Shown here piece by piece: positions 9,486 through 20,685 of a stretch of 30,585 bases of DNA. Both the position numbers and the translations under genes were made by a program. The stretch lies in assembly GCA_022376515.1 (NCBI GenBank), contig WTXI01000399.1:1-30585 (forward strand). Reading direction: 5' to 3'. This DNA comes from Lactifluus volemus (taxonomy: Eukaryota; Basidiomycota; Agaricomycetes; Russulales; Russulaceae). The notes beneath the pieces were generated by a model. The model worked only from the letters and a program-made list of their open reading frames with translations. It did no database searches and had not been told where the DNA came from. Numbering within the stretch: position 1 is the first letter of the stretch; each line of letters begins with the position of its first letter.

Positions 9486-11542
9486 ATGTACCCGCGTGGC
9501 CGCTCAAGAGACATATCTCCTGTCGCCCTTGCTCGCCAGGCTTCAGAGGAACGACGTCGCAGCAGCATCTCAATGACCCACTATCCCCTTCCTAGTGACC
9601 CGGAGAAAGACACTCTTAGTCGTTTTTACCTCTCTCCTCTCTCTTTATCCCCATCCCCCGCAACAACTCCCCTCACTCTCACCCCTCCTGATCCTGTCCC
9701 ACTCCGTGCCCATCCTCGCGCCCGCGTTGTGCGCTCTGATAACTCCCACGCACCTATAGACCCTCATGACTCACTCTTCTCGGCTCAGGTCGTCAGCCCG
9801 CAGCCCCTCACTTGTCCCGCTCGGTCTCAGGTATCATCGTCTCTTCCTTCAAGTTTCTTGATAGAAAAGTCCGCTACCCAAGTCGAGGCCGTGAAGCGTG
9901 CACGCGACCAAGCCCGGGCTAAGCGCCGCTATGAGACCCTCGCTCGTGCAGAGCAGGTCTTTGTCACCACTCTCGAACGTTCACGCCGCGAACGTGGCGC
10001 AGCTCTTCGGCTGCGAGCGCGTGAGGGGGATGAATTAAAGGAGCGTGAGCGTGTCAAGCACGAGTTGTCAAAGCTAGAACAGGAGCGAGACTGCCGTCGT
10101 TCTGCCAACTACACCCCACCCATCCACCGCTCTAGTTTCCGCGTCCTCGCCCGCGCGCCTCCCTTATCTCCTCCCACACCCCAACAGTCACAAGTTGTCT
10201 ATACGTTTCCTGTCCCTTCAGCATCTTCTACAAACTCGTCCCCGATGCGGCAGCGACAAGCTTTGGCGGGCCCCAGCGCTAGCAATCCTCGAAGCGTCTC
10301 GTTCGATGACATCCGTTCATGCATGGGAACCGTGCTTTTCCCTGTTGCTCATGGAGAGTCAGTGTCGGGCAAGACGCGGCGCGAATTCGAGCTACTCGGC
10401 ACGTTACTAGAAGCTGTGCGTTGGGAGGAGGGTGAACGATGGCAGCGGAAAGACCGAGTCGATTCATGGACGTCTCAGGTGCCAGAGACCGTTCCCGAGT
10501 GTGAAGCTTGCGCCTCAGCATCACTATCCCACGATACTTTCTCGGCTCCGTCCTCCCAGACAACTTTGCTCTCTTCGGATCCTTCCACCACCTCCATCTT
10601 GATCACCTCCCGGCCTATTTCATGGCTGTCGTTCAGTTCGCGCAAGTCGACGTTTTCAGTTACTACGGCACAGACAAGCCCGCCTTCGACGACAGACTGT
10701 ATCCCCCTATATCAGATCTTCCCACTCCACAGCACTCATGCGGCTGCGCTACCGGCCAAACCTTCGTAGCCGTTGACGTCAACGATTCCCCTTTGGGTCT
10801 TGGCGCAGAAGCATCTCCGGCGCCTGAACCTGCTACGGCAAGTGTGAATACACTGCAAGTGCCTCCCCACCGATGCACGCGCAAACGTACTTTGTCGACG
10901 TGGACTTGGCGCACGATGCAGTCGTCTGTGTCGTCCGTATTATCAGCAGCTGCGCGCCTTCAACAGGCGTACGTCACAGCGACAATTGCAACGCTTACCC
11001 CAACAGATTATACCCAATCTGAAGCCTCCTCGAGCCGATCTCGTTCGTCTTCGGGGTCACCCTCAGACTATGCGGGACGTCCTCCCAGTGGTTGGCGGGT
11101 CGAACGGAGTGACATAGCCAAGTTTACCTCGACTACATCCCACGCCGAAGGGAACGTCCTCCCTTACCTCGTTTTCGACCTCGTTGAGCTCGAACACCGA
11201 TCCCCCAGCTCTACGCCTGAGCTGCCGAGATACGTCCCTGCTAGGGATTCCATGTCCTCGGAATCCCCGACCTCACAGTCTATGACGATATCTCCGAGTT
11301 ATTACAATGCCGGTCGCCATATTTTTAATGCAAATCCTGTACACCTGCTCTCTCGGGCGCAGGTCAATTCTTGGCGATTCCGTGGCGCACCGGGTGAGAT
11401 GCCCGTGCAGGTGTTCTGCCGTCCTGAGCTATACTACCGGCTCGAATCTGGCAGCGGCACCGCTCAGGAGGCGAGAGGCGGAAGCGCTCTCAAGTGGGGC
11501 TGGCGAGTGGTCTGGGACACCGACGACAGTATGGCATGCTAG
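9486..11542 (+). CDS. Uncharacterised basidiomycete protein with central coiled coil; one apparent frameshift near 10500
   Basis: The first frame, from ATG 9486, is open to 10769. The second runs from before 10508 to TAG at 11540-11542. The first frame reads like protein up to about ECEACASA (near 10520). The second then gives a hydrophobic, conserved-looking block (PRYFLGSVLPDNFALFG, then HHLHLDHLPAYF), so translation should switch frames between about 10480 and 10530. A GT-AG intron there does not restore phase, so a single-base indel is the simplest explanation. Seen: a Ser/Pro-rich N-terminus, a Glu/Arg/Lys-rich helix with coiled-coil character at residues about 130-205, SFDDIRSCMGTVLFPV, and a C-terminal block with MPVQVFCRPELYYRLESG. 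Repaired length would be about 685 residues. No family recognised. Confidence 0.7.
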
Positions 11543-11960
11543 TTGTTGCCGCCTTGTCTCCACCTTCTCTTCCCTTCACGATTCGTGTCTTCTATCTTCC
11601 CTTTATCCTCAGCTTAGACTGTCGGTTTTTTTTTTTTTCGCATCGCCGTTCTGTATCCATTTTCCCGTTTGTACGTTACCTGTACTACTGTTATTCATGA
11701 CGTTCTGTATTCCGTCTCATTCATTGTACATCGGCTCGCAGTTATATATATAACTACGCATTCGGTTTAATGATTCCCGAACTTAACCCACTTTATATGC
11801 CCCGCTTCTCTTTATTTTTAGTAATGCGGTCTAGAGGCGTTGTATAACTTTTGGTTGTAATTTTGACCTACATCATTGACAATTTGTGACGAACAAGAGT
11901 TGGCAAAACCTTGATCGGATTGCAGTTTCGATGGACATCTCTAATACCGTATATGGAACA
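11543..11960. other. Convergent 3' intergenic region
   Basis: Tail-to-tail spacer between the 9486 gene and the minus-strand gene ending at 11961. It holds T-rich and TATATATA-like stretches consistent with two 3' UTRs. No gene seen. Confidence 0.5.
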
Positions 11961-13743
11961 CTACCAAGCCACACTCCTTCCTCGTCCCGCGAACAATACA
12001 CCCCTCCCGCGTCCTCCACCGCCTCCAACCCCGGGGCCTTGCAGCTCCATCGTGCGCGCCAGACTTGCGATCCCAAGTGAAGGTGGTAATGGTTTTTGCT
12101 GTTGATGCTGATGCTGTTGTTGTTGCTGCTGTGCTTGCTGCATATGAGGTACAACCGCCGCAGGACCCAATCCGTTCCCCGCGGCGACGACGGATGGCAC
12201 CCACGATGCGCTCACAAACACGCCTGAGCCGCGACCTCCATTACCGCTGTTGCTGATGCCGCTTCCACCCACAGTGATGGCCGTGGCGGTAGCTGTCGTA
12301 GTTGAAGTTGTGGCCGTGGCCGTGGCGGGTGTCATCATTGCGTGTGGGGCGTTGGGTGGTGTGAGGGTATGCAGACGGCTAGGTGTGGCCGCGAGCCCGA
12401 GCACGCTCGGGTCTTCACGAAAACCGAGGGTGAACGGGTTGGCGGCTTCCGAGCCCACGTTGGCCCACGCCGAAGAGCCCGCGGGGACCGGTTCGCGCGC
12501 GTCGCGAAAGGAGGTTATCAGTGGTGACTCAGGGTCGATGTCGGGAACGCCAGCTGCAGATAGGGATTTAGGATCGATGCCGAGGAGCGCCCGGATGTGC
12601 GCATTCTCGGACTCCAGTCGGGCGATTTCGCGCTCGCGAGTCTCGGCCCAGTCCAACTCGGCCGTCACCGTGTCAGAGTCTAGGTCTGGTGAGGTGGTAG
12701 ATTGATCTTGAGAAGCCACCGCAATTGGTTTGGTGGTGGTGGTGTCGGTGGTGGTGGTGGTGGCATTGGCACCGGCGGTGGCGGTGGCGGTGGCAGAGTT
12801 GACTGCGCCGGCCTGAGAAGTTTCGGAACAATCCGGTTCCGACCCTTCAGGCTGTGACTCGGAGACCACCTGCGCTAAGTGGCTGGTTAGGGTAAGGGTA
12901 CTGGGTTGTGGCGGCGATTGTGCGATTCCAGACTCTGCGTCTAATTGTGCTAAAATTGGCTCGTGACTAGTCGGTTCTTCAGGCGGAGGCGGAGGTGACG
13001 TGCCAAGAGGCTGCTGTGAATCACCCGCTTCGACGTTGGCACTTGAGCCTTCTGATAATGCTTCTGTAGGATCATGACCTGTAATACAAAGTAAAGCAGC
13101 TTGCAACACTCGGTGGAGTCGATGAAGGGATGTGTTCAAGGCCGGGTCCGTGGCCAATTGACTGGAAAGTGACGGTTCATGAGCCAGTAAAATCTCATAG
13201 TGCTCCGTGAGGGTGACTTGATGATGACGCGCTGCATCCTGCTCATGAAAAAGACTACGTTAGATGATGAAGAGTTGCAAAAGATGAAAACATACAGTGT
13301 GACTACGAAATTTCATCATGATAGTGTCCATGGTCTGCTCGTACTCTTTGAGCAATAAACTCAGTTGCTTGTTCTCCTGTTGAAGGGCGTGGTTCTCGAT
13401 GATAATCTGGGCGTTGGTGCGCTCCAACTCTGACTCGAGAGATTCTAGAAGGATGGTCTTGAGTTGATGTATACACCTCACGTCACGATGCGCACCCTTG
13501 GAAATGTCCACATTGAATCTTTTCAGCGTAAAATCCAACTTTACGTTTCCTGCTTCAGCCTAACCAAGCAGAGATGGGCGAGGTGGGGCGGACAAGAGTT
13601 TACGGAAGGCGCACCTGGAGCGTTTCCGCTTGAGAAAGTAGCGAGGACGTGAATTTTTGGTTATGGGCAAGCTGGTCACTGATTTCGTTGATGATTTGCC
13701 ATGCTCTGAGAAAAAAGTCGCCCTCGACGTCGTTGCCGTACAT
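11961..13743 (-). CDS. FGFR1OP2/SIKE-family coiled-coil protein (STRIPAK component)
   Basis: Four exons on the minus strand, 13743-13615, 13538-13496, 13444-13296 and 13238-11961, join in phase across 51-76-nt GT-AG introns to give 532 residues with no frame break. Residues 1-43 contain [19 protein letters not shown]. Residues about 44-107 hold [35 protein letters not shown] and [17 protein letters not shown], the signature coiled coil of the SIKE/FGFR1OP2 family. In animals and fungi these are subunits of the STRIPAK phosphatase-kinase scaffold (fungal SCI1 is the counterpart), linked to cell fusion and septation. The C-terminal ~350 residues are low complexity (Thr/Ala runs, a Gln/His run, Gly/Arg-rich end), much longer than the animal proteins. 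The start shares a 308-bp divergent promoter with the gene at 14052. Confidence 0.88.
12096..12142 (-). repeat. CAG/CAA-type trinucleotide tract coding for Gln/His
   Basis: An imperfect GTT/GCT repeat on the plus strand that encodes the [15 protein letters not shown] run of the SIKE-family protein. Such tracts change length easily between strains. Confidence 0.8.
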
Positions 13744-14051
13744 TTTATGACGCGAGGAGTGGTGGATTCCGCAAAGTGGTGGTGGAGAGCGCCGGCGTGA
13801 GAGAGCGATAGAAGAAGTGAATAATTCTGGTTACTTTCATTCGAGGTGAACTACTACAGATAGTAGATAGTATGGAAACATTACCGTAACCGTAAGATAG
13901 AGCTAAAGGGAGAGAGGAGGGATTGACAGATGGTAACTGGGGTAGCGTGGGACCATTGTGGATGTGCAGTTCGCTCACCTCACTTTGCTCTAACTTGTCA
14001 TTGGCAGTCTCAACACCTTATTCTCACACAGTCAAACCACCCTTCTTAATC
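13744..14051. promoter_or_regulatory. Shared divergent promoter
   Basis: 308 bp separate the start codons of the minus-strand SIKE-family gene and the plus-strand R3HCC1-like gene. Both promoters and 5' UTRs must fit here, so the pair may be co-expressed (inference). No clear TATA box was seen on either side. Confidence 0.55.
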
Positions 14052-14909
14052 ATGGCATTGTCACTCACTCAAATTTCTGCATCAGTCACGCGCATCCTAT
14101 CTTTAACTGGTTTTCCCAAGGAGCTCAAGACGCGCGATATTCAACTCGCCTTTTCAGACTGGGAGAATGCCAACGGAGGGTTCAAAATAAAGTGGATAGA
14201 CGACACTTCCCTCCTCGTCGTTTTTGCAGACGCTACAGTCGGTGCGTCTTGTCTTGGACCATGCTCCGTCGCAGCATGAGCATGGTCCCAGCGCTAACAA
14301 ACATTCTTTTTTTTTTCTCTTCGAACAGCTAAGCGAGCATATCTCTCTATCATCGCGAACCCACCTGCGATATTTTCTTCTCCTACATCTGACAGCTCTG
14401 CCGTCATTCGTCCTTACGACGGTCCGGATGCTCAAGCTATCATTCAAAACGTTAATTCACGGGGACAAAACCCGTCCCGCGGGCACAACGGGCGTGCATC
14501 ATCCATTGCGATACCGAATCAGCGTACAAGAAGTAACGGCAGCAGTGGCCCAGCGTTGAACGGCAACAACACCGCGGATCTACAGCCAAGCGTTCTTCCG
14601 GGTGGTGGTTCCATCTCACCTGTCGGACGTGAGGGCTCACCCACGCTACCGAGTCTACCGTCTCATCCGACATTGGATTCGTTGATTAATTCAACTTTGG
14701 TCGATGGATCCGCTCCTCCCGCAGATCCGGCCATTCTCGCCATGAGCCCGCCCACATCGGGACCGAGAATCGGTGACCCCGGTAAACGGATGCTCGGCGC
14801 CGCATTGGGAGTGCGACATCCAGGGTTGGCACCACGCCAAGTGGGCAACGCCGAACACGCTATGAAGGAGATTCAGCGGGCGATGGGCGGATTGACCGTA
14901 GCGGAATAG
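14052..14909 (+). CDS. Protein with R3HCC1-like RRM-fold domain
   Basis: Two exons, 14052-14241 and 14329-14909, joined in phase, give 256 residues. Residues about 12-80 read VTRILSLTGFPKELKTRDI, then GGFKIKWIDDTSLLVVFADA, then AKRAYL. This matches the pattern of the RRM-like domain in R3HCC1/R3HCC1L proteins (a phrase like 'GFP-E-KT-D', then a 'FKIKWVDDT-AL-VF' strand), which points to RNA or protein binding. A middle segment has YDGPDAQAIIQNVNSRG. The C-terminal part is Ser/Pro/Gly rich, ending in KRMLGAALGVRHPG and an Ala/Met-rich helix. The 87-nt intron has a T-rich tract before its acceptor and an internal 11-bp hairpin. Exact cellular role unknown. Confidence 0.82.
14256..14288. repeat. 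Intronic 11-bp inverted repeat
   Basis: GGACCATGCTC at 14256-14266 and its exact complement GAGCATGGTCC at 14278-14288 flank an 11-nt loop within the only intron of the R3HCC1-like gene, just after the donor. It could fold in the pre-mRNA and shorten the effective intron. Function is speculative. Confidence 0.8.
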
Positions 14910-15598
14910 GCGAAACTAATTCCAACTTGGGCTGGCTTCCTTCTTCTTTCTCTGTGATTGATTGATATTTTGTATCGAGTACGTTAGGTTAGGTTTCCCG
15001 TCTGATTGTCTTAGGTTCATCTTTAGTTGTGATGGCAGTCATTCATTTCATTCATTTGTGACCCTGCTGCTCGATTTGGCTATACTCTAACATCTCTTCT
15101 CTTTCTCTTTCTGCCGTCGGCGCGCAGATGCAGATCTCTTTTTTTTTTTCCTCTTGGAATTGGTCGCTTCCCTGCTTCAATTGAACCTTATCTATCAGAT
15201 GTGTCTCACTCTGGAACGCTGACTGGAGTGCTAATATCATCAAATGAGAGCAATCCTCCTCCTCGGCATCGGTGTGAATGCGCAGCTACACCGCACATAC
15301 ACCACTTATACCCCGGCCCGTGAAAAGAGGGACCAGAACGGGGAAAGACGGCGCCAAATGTGGGAGAGCCTAACATCGCTCAAACCATCATCTTGAATCA
15401 AGAAAAAAAAAATAAAGGCTCCACTTAGCCGAAGTACTATCGAGATGTGGCCGCGGACAGATTCAAGTTCCTGTGGGGGCTGTGACATGTGTGCCTAAGA
15501 GCTAATTCAATTCTGAGGCACTCACTTCTCTTCTCCACATGTATTCCATTGACGTTGATGATGATGATCAGGAACGTACAACTCCCGTTTCCTCTTGA
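14910..15598. other. Intergenic region
   Basis: Contains the 3' flank of the R3HCC1-like gene and the upstream region of the next gene, with T-rich stretches near 15140 and A-rich near 15400. Short open frames on both strands show no recognisable domain. Confidence 0.5.
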
Positions 15599-15605
15599 TA
15601 TAAAG
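15599..15605 (+). promoter_or_regulatory. Probable TATA box
   Basis: TATAAAG lies 57 bp upstream of the ATG at 15662 and is followed by a pyrimidine-rich leader, the usual layout of a TATA promoter in this kind of genome. Confidence 0.5.
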
Positions 15606-15661
15606 GTCCCCTAATCCCCCTGCATTTATTTTCTCCTTCCCCCAACAAACTAGTCACTCTC

Positions 15662-17137
15662 ATGCATTCCTCTGCCCTCGACCACTCTTTCCCTCCTTTC
15701 CTTGATGATTTATCGTCTCCCCAGCAAGGTTTCACTTATGAGTACCCCATTCAGATCCCTCCTTCTCCGAACCCTCAAAGTGCCTACTCTGCTTATCAAG
15801 ATCCATTCTCCATATTATCCCTCCGTGCTACCGCATCCAACTCGACTCCATCCATCGACACTCCCGTTCACGACAGTTTATCTGCCCATCCCATTATTGC
15901 CGATGACTCAGGTCACAATTTTCAAGGTCGCACCCCATATTCGTATTCAGGTCAGGAGGACCCTTCATGGGTGCCGTCAGACGTATTCCATTTTCCGCCC
16001 TTTGTTCCCTCATCTAAACCTTCTTCTAATGGAGCAATCTCTGCACATCAGGCGCTCTCGGCGCCTTCTTCAGCGCTTCTCCACTCACACCCCGTGATGA
16101 GTAAGTCAGGTCGTGTTTCGTTGATCCTGGGCACGTAATTGATTGATCTTGTTCTAGGCCACCACCATCTACAACACCCGTCCTTGGTTCCTACGAGCTA
16201 TTCGGACCATTCTCATATACCATCCTCAGGCGTGCCTGTCTTCCATGCTTCACGTTGTCACGCCAATGCCCCATCATTACCTCCGGATGTCTATCCTACA
16301 TCCCTCGTGCAACACCATCAGCACTCAGAATCAACCATGACCCTTCATTACGACATGACGTCCACAACAACAACAACAACAACAACGACAGTACTCCGGA
16401 GCCAAGCCGCTTCCGCTAACGTTTACACGGAACCAGTACTAGATCCCAATCAGGCTTATCCTTCTTGCGCGTCAACCTGTAACGCTTCTCGCCGTCCATC
16501 TTTCGCGCAGCATAGGTTCATCTCAAACGGATTGCAGCCCCAAGCCGCACCATCATTCCCTTACGTGACACCTGTACCCGTGCCGACATTCCGTGCTGCG
16601 TCGGTGCCCCTCTATCAGCCAAAACCCACGCGTCCTCTCCCAGAATGGACCAGAAGGTCATCTCTCGTGTCGGATCAGCTGGTTCAGCAAGTGTCTCCTT
16701 CCCATCCAATGTCGCTGGTACATGTCTTACCTTCCCCGCCAAGAGCATCCACTACATTTTCGGAGAGTTGTGAACCGGCTTATGGGCCATCTGTCGCAGG
16801 TGCTACCATTGAAGAAATTTTCGACCCTCGAGACATCAGTTTCCACGATGATGGTTTTGATGATGACGGCGACGATGGCGAATATGATGATGAAGAGGAT
16901 GATGATGATGATCAAGACACCGATATGGAGGGAAATGAGTGTGGGTTTGAGATTGAGAAGCTGTCTGGATTTGACATGGCGACACCAGAATTTCAAATGA
17001 CCCCATCCGATCCGCCAGCTTTTCGTGGAACACTATCATCCGCGGCCGTGCCATTGTCCTCCTCATCCCTGCTTTGTCAACCCATCTCCGATGTGGTGCA
17101 AAATCAATTCAGGCCCCCGGCGGCGCAGAAAATTTGA
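15662..17137 (+). CDS. Uncharacterised Ser/Pro-rich protein with acidic stretch
   Basis: Two exons, 15662-16100 and 16158-17137, joined in phase across a 57-nt intron (gtaagt ... ctag), give 472 residues. The sequence is rich in Ser, Pro and His, contains a Thr run coded by an ACA microsatellite, and has a strongly acidic Asp/Glu block at residues about 375-405 after ATIEEIFDPRDISFHDDG. An acidic block plus Ser/Pro-rich surroundings is common in transcriptional regulators, but no DNA-binding domain is visible, so no function is claimed. The final frame ends in QKI at 17137. The neighbouring frame across the end reads GPRRRRKFERRLFVIEATLP, so the true C-terminus could differ if a base is missing there. 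A TATA-like box lies at 15599. Confidence 0.72.
16363..16387 (+). repeat. (ACA)n microsatellite in coding sequence
   Basis: About eight ACA units encode a run of threonines in the 15662-17137 gene. Likely length-polymorphic. Confidence 0.85.
16847..16935 (+). repeat. GAT/GAC-rich tract coding for an Asp/Glu block
   Basis: An imperfect trinucleotide tract rich in GAT, GAC and GAA encodes the acidic region of the 15662-17137 protein. A pure run of GAT lies near 16898-16911. Confidence 0.75.
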
Positions 17138-20100
17138 ACGCCGCCTCTTCGTGATTGAGGCGACCTTGCCGGACTGTGCCGCTTTGATATGTTACTCACC
17201 TTTTGTTCGATTTTCCGCTTGATCCTTTCTGCAAGCTTCCAGTATGAAGTACGACATTTCGGGTGACACCGACTCCAATTCAATCCATTTTCATCTATCT
17301 GTGTACTCGACGTTTTCTATCATCTGTATTTTACGATTCACTCGACGACTTGCATGCCCGACTACGACTACCAATTGTATTGTTAATTGAAAAGCTTGGT
17401 AAATAATAGCTTGGGGCTAATTTTGACTCGAATGACGTCTCCTATGCCTACAGCGGGCCGACCGGGTCGGAAATATCGAGGCAAATAAAGAAATATCATG
17501 ATACCGAAATAGCACTTGGCGCGCGCACCATTTCCCGCGCCTCGCGTGAGCAAAACATCGAGGTACAGTACTGTAGCACAGGCTCTACTTGACTATTTGA
17601 CTTGCGACACTGACTCGATAAGAAATTTTGATCGGACCAGCATGTTATTGGTGCCCTGGTCACACCCGAGTCCTCTTCGGGGCAAAAGAAAGGTCTCCCT
17701 CTGAGAGATCGTTGTACATGTGGCCTATTCTTTGCGCTGGTGCAGTGTGTCTGTCGCAAAGTAACGGCTTGGGTGACAATGACCTTGCATAATATTATTC
17801 GAACAGCCAAGGGAACAGCACCTTAGCTCACTCGACATGGCCGCGGCCGAAGGACTCTCTCTCGCGGTCGATTCGATCATCAACGATGATTTAACTCAGC
17901 TCAAATGACGACGGTTGGTCCTCCCGGTGGCCGAATCGGACCTGGAGGAAAAAGAGCTGTGAACAACCGACCGAGAAGGCCATCGGCTCTGCATCGATCG
18001 CGTCGGCCGATGCGGTGAGAGCTGATCTCCTGTGACGGGCTGAATTGTATCCATACTAGGCATTACCGAACGGATAAAACAGAGCGCTTTTTTCGTTTTT
18101 TTTTTGTTTCAAAATCAGTATTACTGAGCTGAAGAGGTGTGTGCGGACGTTTTTTATGGTTGTGAAGAAAGAAAATCTGCAAGTCAGCGGCACGAGGCGC
18201 ACGCGTGGTTGGTATGTTAGCACTGATGGGATCTAACTTGCTTTTGATACCCGTTAAAAAGTTATTGACTAACGGGGAGCTGGCCCTTCACAATACGTTC
18301 ATCTAATGTGCCCCTCTTCCATCAAGTTGGCCTAATTAGAAGTAACGTTTTACTCCCGGCGCGTGGCTTGTTAAAAAATATGTCGCACGGCGGGCCCGAT
18401 CTCCGGTAATAGTGGACATCCAATTTGCTTTGAGGGTCGCCGCGAGGCTGCCAGTGCGAATGCACAGGGGACCCTCCAGCCCGGTAAATGGGACCAACCG
18501 TCACGGTAACAAAAAAAAAAAGGACACTCATCTGGTGATAACAGTATGACGCCACATTTGTTTCGGATATTATGAACGTGCAGGCTCCAGTACCGTATGC
18601 GCGGGGTACTTTGAGTGTAAGCGCTGGCTATGTAAGGAGGTACCGATGAATGAATGTATTTGATTGCAATGAACGGTCAAACTGGTACCGGTGGCCGATT
18701 ACCGCGTCCAAAGGAGAAGGAGCCATCAATTGTGGGTGCTGTCATGTTTTTATTTTATTTTAAAATTTCCCTGCCTCGGCGATACCCACCTGAACCTCCG
18801 CCATTCGCTCATGGCGACGCTTGTCCTTGCTAGATGCAGCAGCTGGTCAGCGCCTTTCCCATTCCAAGAGATAAAAAAAGCGGTTTGTCGATCTCAGGAT
18901 TTGAGTTATATGTAGCTTCGCGAAGCACATATAAACACGCCGCATATTTTCTACCGCCGGGACCCTTAGTTGCTGGTCACTCTCTACGCGGCCTTAATGA
19001 GAACCACTCCACAGGGAGTCTGGACCTGCCATCTGACCCTCGCGGTCTGGATTCTATTGAAGGATCCTTCAAAGTAAGCAGATCGAGATCTTTTCCCCGG
19101 AGGCCGCTTGCCGAGCGCAGCACTCGTAGTTGAGCGGCAGAAGCACGGGCGCTTCCTAACTTGGGGCGAATCCACATGGAGCTGCGGTCCAGGTGCAGAC
19201 GTGTCTGAATACTGCGTCTAATAAATGGCTCACCATACGCGATAGCCGAACTCGGAAGGTGATGCAAGATTAGCTAGAAGCACCTGTGGTTAGGATACCA
19301 CTTTGGCTTTCTCTGTGACAGTTACCAGGGCCCGTCAACTCCCATACGAGGGGAAGGTCAGCGTGCACATGAGACGCACATCCTCACAATGTGGATGGCG
19401 CCAGGGCAGGGGAAAATGTCATCTGAACCTTACCATGGGGACCACTATGGATGACAGCTGTTGGAGGCCAGAATTTGCACTAGTTTGGTTGCGTGGCACA
19501 GCAGCCCAGAGTTCGGGGTCAGCATCCTCCATCAAGTTAGATGTCTCACATTGATGAGAATGTCCTTGAGCCCAGAGCTCTGACTCGTCCGCGTGAGCAT
19601 GTACCTCTGCGCCTGATTGGGCGAATGGGCGCACAATCTAGCAAAGCCGTCCATTCCATGGAGTACACTTGCATCTTGTCCACGACATAAATAATAATGG
19701 CCACCTCCTACGCTTGCAGGTCGAACTTGTACGGCAAGAAATAGGACGCGTGCGGGCGGTCAAGCGCATAGGAAAGCCAGAGCACTTGCAGCAGGGAGCA
19801 GCAGCCCCGTTCGGGTCTCAATGCGAGCGGCGGGACGATTGGAGAATGGTTTGCTACTGGCCACGTTCCGTCGTCCTCCCTGTACTCTGTAGCCAGATGG
19901 GTGTCGCTGGTGAATAATTGGGCTTCGCTAAAGGAGCAGTTTCAGTACGTCGCGTCAACAAATCTACGCCACGTGCCCACTATTCAAGGGAGAGTGTTCG
20001 TGTACAGCCCGGGAGCAAGGTAATCCCTGGCGTAGATGGGTAATAAATGAAACATTGCAAAGAGATCATCACCTTTACTCCCAGGAGGTAAAGGGGGCTG

Positions 20101-20538
20101 GTTGATCTAAGAAGCGTTAGGACCCTTTGGCTGGGCCGCTGAGCCAGCTGCAATGCTCCTTGTACCTGAGAAGACTCATTTTGGGCAGCCGAAGCTATAA
20201 TGCTGTGAACGACCCATCGCCCATCGAACTGGTTGGACGAATGCCAAGTCAATGAAACATCTTGCTCGTCGGAGAAGGAACAGAACAGAGACGGACATCT
20301 ACGGGTACCATTACATCACACCTATAGAGTAGGTTAGTGCCACACATCTAGAAATTTAAAAAAAAAGTGAGTTGCGTACAGTACCTGATAATGAGAAATT
20401 CGCATGGGTCGCATTAACGAGAAGCACAAGGCGAGAATGACTTGAACAATTGCACAATCGTAAAATATATATCTAACCTGTACGCATGGTCACGACATTC
20501 ATAACAGAGTTGGATCCAAGAGACAGGGGAAGGATAGA
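17138..20538. other. Long gene-poor region (3.4 kb)
   Basis: No open frame longer than about 100 codons and no protein-like block was recognised on either strand. It holds T/A runs (near 18087-18108 and 18511-18521) and an imperfect 27-bp palindrome at 18907-18933. Composition is close to that of the rest of the window, unlike the AT-richer block at 6.7-7.7 kb. It may contain old, unrecognisable repeats or noncoding transcripts; nothing here can be supported as a gene. Confidence 0.5.
18907..18933. repeat. Imperfect 27-bp palindrome
   Basis: TATATGT-A-GCTTCG is followed directly by CGAAGC-ACATATA. The halves are complementary except for one unpaired base. It contains the perfect core GCTTCGCGAAGC. 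No gene is close. Confidence 0.75.
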
Positions 20539-20590
20539 ATGAGGTCATGGCTCCGGCGTGCATCGAACGCAGCGCGCGTTACTCAATTAG

Positions 20591-20674
20591 GTAAGTTACT
20601 CCTCGCCCCTCATCCTCACCCACATCACTTGCTATTGTACTCTTCCTTTCTCTCAAATTTCTTTCTCATCTCAG
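20591..20674 (+). other. 5' UTR intron of the NVJ2-like gene
   Basis: A strong donor (GTAAGT at 20591) and a pyrimidine-rich acceptor (CTCAG ending at 20674) lie just upstream of the chosen ATG at 20686. Unspliced, an upstream ATG at 20539 would be in frame and add 49 residues before the membrane anchor. Splicing removes most of that, which supports the start at 20686. Confidence 0.65.
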
Positions 20675-20685
20675 GCGTGCCTACC

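Noticed and set aside
16727..17066. Minus-strand frames rich in Ile/His opposite the acidic stretch
   Set aside because: They are the antisense shadow of the GAT-rich tract in the plus-strand gene.
17837..17908. Small plus-strand frame beginning MAAAEGLSLAVDSIINDD
   Set aside because: Only about 23 codons before TGA and no plausible splice continuation, so it cannot be supported as a gene.
19980..20252. Minus-strand 90-codon open frame
   Set aside because: Composition and lack of motifs give no support, and it lies in an otherwise non-coding region.
20539..20685. In-frame upstream ATG that would extend the NVJ2-like protein by 49 residues
   Set aside because: A strong intron (20591-20674) removes most of this stretch, and the protein after 20686 begins directly with the expected membrane anchor.
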